This document shows positions 36,690 to 46,400 of a stretch of DNA of 64,000 bases, piece by piece. Both the position numbers and the translations under genes were made by a program. The stretch is from NCBI RefSeq assembly GCF_002775205.1, contig NC_036460.1, forward strand, positions 1,425,056 through 1,489,055, written 5' to 3'. The first letter of the stretch is position 1; every line of letters begins with the position of its first letter. Under the pieces are notes generated by a model. The model ran no database searches and was not told where the DNA came from. It worked only from the letters and a program-made list of their open reading frames with translations. This stretch comes from Xiphophorus maculatus (Eukaryota; Chordata; Actinopteri; Cyprinodontiformes; Poeciliidae).

Positions 36690-36990
36690 ACACAGTCGGG
36701 GTGTGGTGATGGACTCTGACCTGAACCTTCAGAGCCACATAAAGGCAGTTAAAAGTCGGTCTTCTATCACCTGAAGAACATCTCCAGGGTTAAAAGACTG
36801 ATGTTCCAGCAAGATCTAGAGAAACTCTTGCACCTGTTTGTGTTTGTACCAGACAAACATGGAGAAGCAGCATTCAGCTTCTGTGTACCACAAATCTGGT
36901 ACAAACTTCCAGAAAACTGCAAAACAGCTGAAACACTGAGTTCCTTTAAATTGAGATTAGAAAATCTGCCTGGTTAGATCTGCTTTTGAA
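36690..36990 (+). mobile_element. L2-like LINE fragment, internally deleted
   Basis: Shows the ORF2 C-terminal DNA words gtgatggactctgacctgaa, agccacataaa, cttctatcacctgaagaaca and ccagaaaactgcaaaacagc, all shared with the copy at 43350-43900, but a segment between them is missing. It lies before exon 2 of the first ano7 copy. Confidence 0.75.
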
Positions 36991-37048
36991 CCATAAGTAA
37001 GTTGAAAGTCTGATCAATATGGCGAGTAACAAAAAGTCTCATTTACCG

Positions 37049-37381
37049 TCATACATAAGCAGAAATATCGGAATATTTCTTATGAATATTTCTAAAGTAG
37101 CGCCACAAAATTTGAGAGTTTGATAGAAGGAAACGTATATAAAAAAATAAATCATAAATTCTTGGAGTGACTGATTTACAGTCCCACGAATGATTTTGTT
37201 TCTCTTCATGACTTGCCTCTGGAAACTGATCATTGATGGAGGAACATAAACTCCACAGACCCTGAACCTGACGGGGAAACGACTGGGAACCAAAAACCAA
37301 CAAGAAAACACAGAAAGTCAAAGTTTTCATGAGGAAACCGACACACATCAGCCACAGAGACTCAGAATGCATTCTGTTCAT
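37049..37381 (-). other. Minus-strand ORF with a signal-peptide-like start, unrecognised
   Basis: A 110-codon frame whose start is hydrophobic (LWLMCVGFLMKTLTFCVFLL followed by VFGSQSFP), as in a secreted protein. The downstream part has two or three cysteines and no recognised family. A second frame overlaps it. It lies just before ano7 exon 2 and has no counterpart noticed in the second copy. It may be chance. Confidence 0.2.
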
Positions 37382-37449
37382 TGAATACTGGTTTGTTTAG
37401 AGCAAACTGTGTGTTTCAGGTAAATTGGAAATTTCTTGTTGTTTTCCAG

Positions 37450-40400
37450 CGAGCATCGATTCTAAACAGGAACGTGTTCAGAGACGGAAAGATTCGAATT
37501 GGTGAGACGGATTTTACTGAAGTCCTTACAGTTTATAGATATTTATGTTAGAAAACTTTGATCATTTAACATCTTTTTATTGGAAAAAAACTGAGGGATT
37601 AATTTCAGTATTAATGATTAAAATATTGTAAATCAGCTCACTGTTGAAATTCTACAGCTTTATGTTGCTAGTAAAACATTAACTTGTTCATAAAGAAGGA
37701 ATTAGGAATATCTTTTTCCATCTGCATGAGTAAACGTTTGAGTGCTGTTTTCCGATTGGTCAGATTTTGTCCTGGTGTGGGAGGAGCTTCGGGGTGCTAA
37801 TGAGAACGACACAGGTAATAGCGCCACCCAGAGGAAGTGGAGGGAACAGTTTCTGAACAGACTGAGACAAGTAGGCCTGCTGCAGGAGCAGGTGAGCAAA
37901 ACAAACACACCTGAGAGTGAAGTCAAACCCAAACAGAGCGACATGTGAGTGAAACGGCTGCCTCTGATTGGCTGTGATGAGGGGATGGAGGGCGTCCGAC
38001 ATCATGACGCCTCCACCTTTGTGCTGGACAGGTGCTCTGTGTCCTAACATGTCCCCTTCAAGGTCTTTCTTTCCTGTTGTCCACAGAGAGAGATCTTCAG
38101 GGCGAAGAAGAGGATCCGCTTCATCCTCCTCAGCGCCCCTTGGAGGGTCCTCTGCTACTACGCCGAGGAGATCAATCTCAAAGTCCCGCTGGAGGTAAAA
38201 CCCTCCCATGCAGCTGTCCTGCCTCTAGTGGACGTCCTCTGACAGTGTCCTCCGTCCTCCTGCAGGTGGTCACCGATCCGATGACTAACTGGTCCGAACA
38301 TTTCCTGTCCAAACTGTCCCTCCCCAATCCACTGTCCCAGAACGTCCCCAACCCACCGCTGGAATACTACACCTGTCAGTTCAAGTCCAACAAGCTGGAA
38401 AGGTCCGCAGTGTCTCCATCTTCAGTCTCTGTCCTCAGTCTGGGACCAGACTAGTTTCTGAGGCAGCATCACCTGTCCTCTGTCTGCAGGTTCCTGGGAA
38501 GTGGTGACAAGGAGACGTTCTTTAAGACCACCCAGAGACACCAAGTGGTGAGTTCAGGCACCGTACAGCATCTAATTCTTCTTCTTCTGAGATGAGGACA
38601 AGAAGAAAATGAGTTCAAGACGAGTGTCGACCCCTGCATCCCTGATAATCTGATGTAAAAAAAAAAACAAGTTGTTTCTGTCGGACAAAAACTGGGTATC
38701 CCCAAAAATATAACTTATGAGGAAAGAAATTAATTTGAACTTACGTACTGTACATACCCAGCTATAATTTATCAGGGTCAGAAAATCTGAATTTTGTGAC
38801 AGTTATTTCCAGTCAAAATATGTTAAGCTGTGTTTCTCATGGAACATTAATAATTCCTCCGGGACATGTCTTGGTGTCCCTCATCTTTCTGATTCGTAAT
38901 AGTTTGATGTCCTGAAGAAACTCAACATAAAACGTTTCTCTGTGTCTCTGCAGCTGTATGAGATCCTGGCCAGAACTCCGTACGGTTCTGTGAACCGGGG
39001 CGAGGTGGGCATCGACCGGCTGATCAGTGAGGAAGTCTTCACGGCAGCGTACCCACTGCACGAGGTCTGAACCTGACATTCCTGCACGTTTAAAATGGCT
39101 TAGAGGAACCTTTACAATGTCAACTCTGTTTGCAGGGGGACTACAGGATGCCGGACGACCCAGTGCCCCTAAAGTCTTTAGTACTGAGGCAGATCCTGCA
39201 TGGGTACTGGTCCAAGTGGTCCTGCTGGAGACGCTACCAACCTCTGGGCCACATAAGGGAGTATTTTGGGGAAAAGATAGCTCTCTACTTTGCATGGATC
39301 GGTAATTACAGTCGTGATTGAAATGTCCTGATCCAGTCCAGACATGCCTCGTTTCCTCTGAGCGCTACGGTTCGGTACGCTATTCTGTTTGTTTCCATTG
39401 TAAAACCGGCCCATTCAACCGGCCCTACTGGGTCCCCTTCAGTTGTAGGTCCATAGGACAACGGTACGGTGCGGTTAGGATGGTGCCACACAACACAGTC
39501 CATTGATTGTGAGACAGAAAACGTCACTTTGCAACAAGTTTGTTGTTGCACTCATATGGTCCAACCAGCGGAGCAATGGCCACACCAATCCGGACCGCAC
39601 TGCTCTGTGGAAACGAGGCGATAGTCTTCCCCCGTTTTCCATGCTGTGATCCAGTTTTTGCCTTAATCCTTTAAAGTGGTCTAAATAAACCCTTCACCAG
39701 TCTGACTGGAGGATATGAGGGGTCTTTAAGATTTTCCCTGGACTTCAACAGCTTTCTGTAGGATGAGGAGTTCCCATGGCCGAGTACTGGAGTCCCTGGT
39801 GTGGCACGTTAAAAGATTTTAGTGTGTTTTCTCCTCAGAAGGCAGATTTAACCCAGAGTACATGACTGTAATCCTACTCAGTGTTGAGTCAGTGGGTGTC
39901 TGCAGGTTTCTACACTGCCTGGCTGCTGCCTGCTTCTCTGATTGGGACTCTGGTCTTCCTGTTGGGTTTTGTAGATTTGTTCTCTGACGTCCCAGCGTAA
40001 GAACACATTCTACCTTTATTGTTTTGGCTTTATGCTTTTGTAACAATCCCAATTTCTGTGCTGCTTGACTTGTCTGTGGTGAAAATGATTCACCACCCAA
40101 ATAAAAGCCTGGATAGTTTCTACAGAAGATGTGTTTTGCACCTGCAGGAAGGAGGTGTGTGAAAGCGGAAACTCTTTCATCATGTGTCCTCTCTGTAACA
40201 TCTGCTCCACTTGGAACTATTCCAGCATCTGCATCACCTATAAGGTACCTGTGAATCAGTTCATTCATTGTTTCCTACCACAGCTGGGCTCTGCCTAAAC
40301 CAGCCTAACCTAACCGAAGCATCCTCAGATACAGAGGTTGTCTAATCTAAGTGGTTTGATTTCTCAACGGTGCTTTTAATGTCTTTCAACAATTTGCTTT

Positions 40401-43400
40401 AGGTCAGTTGACTTGGATCTTATTAATGGATTAAATGTTTTTTACACATATTTTCTATTGGTCTTTGCTATTAGAAATTCAACATATTAGTATAAATAGG
40501 ACATTTTGGCCTAACGTGCCCTGCGTTGTCTTGTAGTTAGTATTCTGGAAGAATCGAGCTGTAAGCCACCTAACGAGGCAATTTCAACTACCTACAGCAG
40601 TTAGATCTTGTTTCCAATGACTGATGATGCCTCTTTCCTGTATCGTTCATATCTGTATGCTCCTGCTAGCTCAGGTTATAACAAGTAATAAATAAGAGGC
40701 ACAGCTCTGCCTCTGAATGCACTCAGCATGTCCTTCGTGTCTGCAGGCGGGTCTCCTGTTTGACAACTGGGGCACAGTGTTTCTCAGTCTCTTCATGTCT
40801 TTGTGGGCCGTCACCTTCCTGGAGTACTGGAGGAGAACTTCTTCAACTCTTTCCCACCGCTGGGGCTGCTCTGACTTTGAGGACATTGAGGTTAGATGCC
40901 GTGATGCCTCGCTCTAAAATGGTTCCACTTTCCAGAAGCTTCTGTAAGTCCTTTCCTTCCCCGAACAGGAGCGTCCGCGTCCAGAGTTCTCGGCCATGGC
41001 GCCGATGACCACGAGGAACCCGATCACTGGGGCCGAGGAACCTTACTTTCCTGAGAATAAACGCTTCCACAGAACTGTGACTGGATGCATGGTCATCATT
41101 GTCATGGTAACTCTCCTGATCTTCAGCGTATACCACCAGAAGTTAGAATAAGAGGTTGAACTTGAGTTTCCTGTGTGCAGATTTCTGTGGTCCCGATGTT
41201 CCTCATTTCCATTATTTTGTACCGTACCATCCTCAGAGTCGTACTCTACAAGTCAACTACAACTGACAGCTCCTCTGTGAGTCTAACTGTCGGGGCGTTC
41301 CTTCGAGTGTTCTCAGAATCTGTACAGACAGTACAGATTTCTGAGTACGCTGCCCTGAGGGACACCATGCATTCCTGATGTTCTGATCCTGAGCTTGAAC
41401 TGGTTTCTGCTTTCAGGCTGGGACGATAGCCAGCATTTCAGCATCAGTGCTGAACCTGATCATTATCCTGACATTGTCCAGAATTTACACCTGGCTGGCC
41501 GGCGTCCTCACACGCTGGGGTGAGTCTCTGTTCTCGGGTCTAGTAGAGTTTGACCAATCGGTTTTGTTTCATCCCTACTGACCGCCAGAGGGCATTGCTG
41601 AAATCACTGAACGTTCCCTTCAGTCATTCGCCGTTCCAGTAGTAATACTAACAGAGTCACACCTGTAACATAACAGAATGATCAATCAGGGGATATATAG
41701 CCTGACATCATCTGTGGCTCTCTTCCTCTTCTCATATGCGGTTCGTTTTGCGTGGCATCAACCTTTTGGATGTTGGATCATTTCACTGCCATGAGGCGTC
41801 CAGTTGCCTGTTGGCTGGAATAGTGATGTACCGCCCTCCTACAAACTTTGATGGTTTGATCTTTGTTCAAGGTACTTTTGGTCTTTGTTGGTGGTGACAA
41901 CATTTGCGCCTAACAAAAACATTAACAATGCTCCAGCTTTATTTGCAACAGTTGACAGAATCACAAACCCTCCTGTGACGTTACGCCTAAATTCCAATGT
42001 ATTGCCGCCTGCAACCAGTTTTCCAGCTTCTTTTCAGAGAAAATTCAAAAAATCAGAGCATTAATCTGCACATCCACTATAAAGTCAGTACCAATGCTGA
42101 GCCCAAACAAAACAAATACAGGAAAAATGACCCAATTTCAACTACTTAATTATAAAACCTTAGAGGAAATTATAAGTCAACTAAGCTCCAGTTCCTGCTG
42201 TCTGGATGTTTTACCCTCACATTTATTTAAGAAAGTCCTGCTACTATTATTGATCTGATCCAGATAGTAACTCATCGCTCTCATCAGGCGTTTTCCCCCA
42301 GGCTTTGAAAACAGCAGTAATCAAACCAGTGATAAAAAAGAACAATCTGGACAAATCACTAATGCAGAATTACAGGCCGACCTCTGACCTCTGACCTCTG
42401 ATTCATCAGCAAAGTTATTGAAAAATCTGTGTAAACAATTAACTAGCATCCTAATGATAACCAACCGCTTCGACTCCTTCCAGTCTGGTTTCCATGGTTA
42501 CCACAGCACAGAGACTGGCCTAGTCAAAGTGTTCAATGACATCCATATAAATACGGACTGTGGCAGAACCACAGTGCTGGTTCTGTTGGACCTCAGTGTT
42601 GACCATGACATATTACTGAATCAACTGGAGAGTTGGGTCGGACTCTCCGGTCCAGTGCTAAACTGGTTTGAATCCTACATAAAGAACAGGGATTTCTTTG
42701 TTTCAATTGAAAACTTTTCATCAAAGAGGTCAAAGGTCACATGTGGGGTACCCCAAGGTTCCATCCTAGGACCCCTTTTATTAAATATTTATATGCTCCC
42801 ACTAGCTCAGGTTATAACAGGAAATAATATTAGCTACCATAACTATGCAGATGACACACAGCTCTACATTACGATGTCACCAGGTGACCTTTGACCCCAT
42901 CCAATCACTGAACAGAAGCTTAGAACAGATAAATGTGTGGATGTGCCAAAACTTTCTCCAGCTGAACAGAAACAAAACTGAAGTTATTATTTTTGGACCT
43001 AAAGAGGAACAATCTAGAGTTATAGATCTAGAGTCATAGATCTAGTTATAGATCTAGAGCAGGGGTGGGCACTCCTGGTCCTCGAGGGCCGGTGTCCTGC
43101 AACTTTTAGATGCATCTCTACTTCAACACACCTGAGTCAAATAATGAGGTCGTTAACAGGACTCTGGAGAACTTGACTGCACTTAGGAGGAGATTCAGCT
43201 GTTGGATTCAGGTGTGTTGGACCAGGGAGACATCTAAGAGTTGCAGGACACCGGCCCTCGAGGACCAGGAGTGCCCACCCCTGATCTAGAGTCAATGCAC
43301 AGCTTCAGTTATTACAACTAAAAACCAGCGATCAGCCCGAAACCTGGGAGTAGTGATGGACTCTGACCTGAACCTCCAGAGCCACATAAAGACAGTTACA

Positions 43401-46400
43401 AAGTCGGCCTTCTATCACCTGAAGAACATTTCCAGGATTAAAGGACTAATGTCTCAGCCAGATCTAGAGAAACTCATCCATGCCTTCATCTTCAGTCGTA
43501 TTGATTATTGCAACAGCGTCTTCACAGGTCTGTCCAACAAATCAATCAAACAGCTGCAGCTGATCCAGATGCTGCTGCTGGCGTTCTGACTAAAACCAGG
43601 AAGATAGAGCACATAACACCAGTTTTAAAGTCCCTCCACTGGCTCCCTGTAGCTCAAAGAATAGACTTTAAAATACTGTTGTTAGTTTATAAATCACTGA
43701 ACGGCTTAGCACCACAATACATTAAAGATCTGCTGTTGTTGTATCAACCTTCCAGACCTCTCAGGTTCTGGTTCTGGTTCTGCTCTGCATCCCCAGAACC
43801 AGAACCAAACGAGGAGAAGCAGCTTTCAGCATCTATGCACCACAAATCTGGAACAAACTTCCAGAAAACTGTAAAACAGCTGAAACACTGACTTCCTTTA
43901 AATCTCAACTAAAAACCCACCTGTTTAGGATTGTATTTGAAATGTAATCAATTACAAATTTAATGATGGAACTTGACTTAATGTTGTGTTTTGATTATTG
44001 ATTCCATGTTTCATTGTGTTTCTGTGTTTGTAATGATGTAAAGCACTTTGAAATGCCTTGCTGCTGAAATGTGCTATACAAATAAAATTTGATTGATTGA
44101 TCGATCGTCTCACAGCTCACAGCTCACATTTTAGCCAACCTCATAATTGGTCTTGAATTGAGCTAGCAGTGTTAGCCTCTCTCTTTTTGGTGTTTTGCTT
44201 TAATTGTTGATGGCAGTGTTTCCCTCTCCCAGTTTTGGTTGTTTTTTATGCACTGTGTTTAAAAGCAGCCCTCTCTCCTCTCCTTCAATGCTTGTAGTGG
44301 CAATGTCATCATTCTGGTGTTGATGGCTGTATGGTGGGGGGAACTAATCTGGTTTCTCTGTTTCTGCTTGGTGCTCATTGGTTGCACCCACAGTCGGTTC
44401 CACAAGCACCAGTTTGGGATCTGCCCTTGTTCTACCTACCCTCCATTAGAGGCAGGTAGACCTCAAGTGGAGATCTACTTGCTCTTTCTGTCAGCCCTTC
44501 ATGTCTCAGACGGGGTTTTGTTGGCTATGATGTTACCATGTGGCCAAACACTGCATTTGTGCCTAAAGTGTTATCTCATTCTCACCGGAACCAGCCACTG
44601 AGATTGACAGGATTTCAGCCTACGTCAGGAGGATGGTTATGGTGCCACCCCTCATCTTCTGGGCCAGGTTCTTCTGCAAGAACAGGTTCTTCTGAGCCTT
44701 CTCAGTGAGGTTTGTGCTCTGGACTCCTTGTGACATCGCTGGTATTAGTCACCAGGGTTTTCAGCAACGCCCTCTGGTGGTCAGTAGGGATGAAATAATA
44801 TGTATGTAGCTATGGATCAATGAATCCCAGATGACCATAAGAGATTCTCTGAACTTGCATTCCATGACAAGATTCTGTAAGACCAGAGCCTCAGATGATG
44901 TCAGGCGATATCATATGGTTGATCAGCCAATATGTCACAGCTGTGACTCTGTATCTGGTGTTTAAATGATGGAAACTTTTAGTCTTCACAATCTTCATGC
45001 CTGTGTGTTTGTTGCCATTCAGAGATGCATCGCACTCAAACCAAATATGAAGACATGTTCATCCTCAAAGTTTTCATATTCCAGTTTGTGAACTTCTACT
45101 CAACTCCAGTCTACATCGCCTTCTTCAAAGGCAGGTGAGAGCTGCTCCAGCAAATCGCGACAGGCCTCTAAGCTTCTTCAGTGTAACATTTTTATCAAGT
45201 GGTTCTGCTTCTAATCCTAAAGTTGTTTGATTTTCTCCAGACTTGGCCTGTGTTTGTCCTAACGATCTTGTTTGTTGGTGTCTCTTCAGGTTCGTTGGTT
45301 ACCCTGGAATGTACAACACTCTGTTTGGACTTCGTAATGAAGAGGTGAGTTTGTCATTGTTAATGTTTGAAAGAAAGACAAATATTTCCTTAATGAGAAA
45401 ATAATTTTTCAAGAGGTTGCCTGCAAATGTCATGTTAGGGGATGAATCTACCTCAACCTCTAACATCCTGAGGCTCTTCAGGGATGGCAGGCTAGATGGA
45501 TCATAACATCTTCACAGGCATGAACCAGGGCGAAGGACGAAGTTCTGATCCAAGTTCTGATCCACGCATGGATGAGATTAGGAGACTTCCTGTGGAGGGC
45601 TTCATTTGGAGGCTTTCCAGGCACATCCTACTGGGTTAAGACTCTCGGACTGATCCAGAACTTTCTGAAGGGCCTATGAATGCTTATGCCTTATTTCCAA
45701 AATAGCAAACCAGTGCGGTTTGGTATTTTATAGTCTGACGTGTTTAGGAAAGTATTTCAACCACCAGTTGGACTCTTACTGGGCATGCGGGGTTAAACCC
45801 AAGCACCTACCGTTGCATCATATTAGTGGGATGATGGATGTGATGTTTGTCGCAAGCAGTGACATTTTTCCACCCCCAATTAATAGATGGTGTTGTGTGA
45901 CACCAGTAGATCCTCCCTAACTGGACCGTACCATTGTCCTTAGGACCTACAACAGAAACGGGCTCAGGATTTTTGCAGTATGGGTCACAGGAAACAGACA
46001 AACTAGCGAACCGAAGTGCACCAACCTGAGCCGTAGCGTTCAGTGGAGATTCTCAGACTGAGCCTGAGAGTGTTGCTGCAGTAAGTGATGTCTGGGTTGC
46101 CTCCTGGACATTTTGGACCTGCTGATGTGGACCTAGCATCTACCAGTTTGTTATGTTTAAATATGTTAGAGGACAGAAGCTGCTGTAAATATTGTATTGA
46201 CCTCAGCAAAAAGTTCCAACGGGTTGATTTTTGCCACAGGCAGATAATATGAATGAAGAAGATGATGTTCTTGTCTCTGGGTTTTGGTTCCAGTGTGGAG
46301 CCGGCGGGTGTCTTATTGACCTGGCTCAGGAGCTGCTGGTCATCATGGTGGGAAAACAGATGATCAACAACGTCCATGAATTCATCTCCCCGTAAACGAC

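Noticed and set aside
42418..43891. Reverse-transcriptase frames as a host gene
   Set aside because: They are pieces of a frameshifted L2-like LINE with its own 3' tail, absent from the other ano7 copy.
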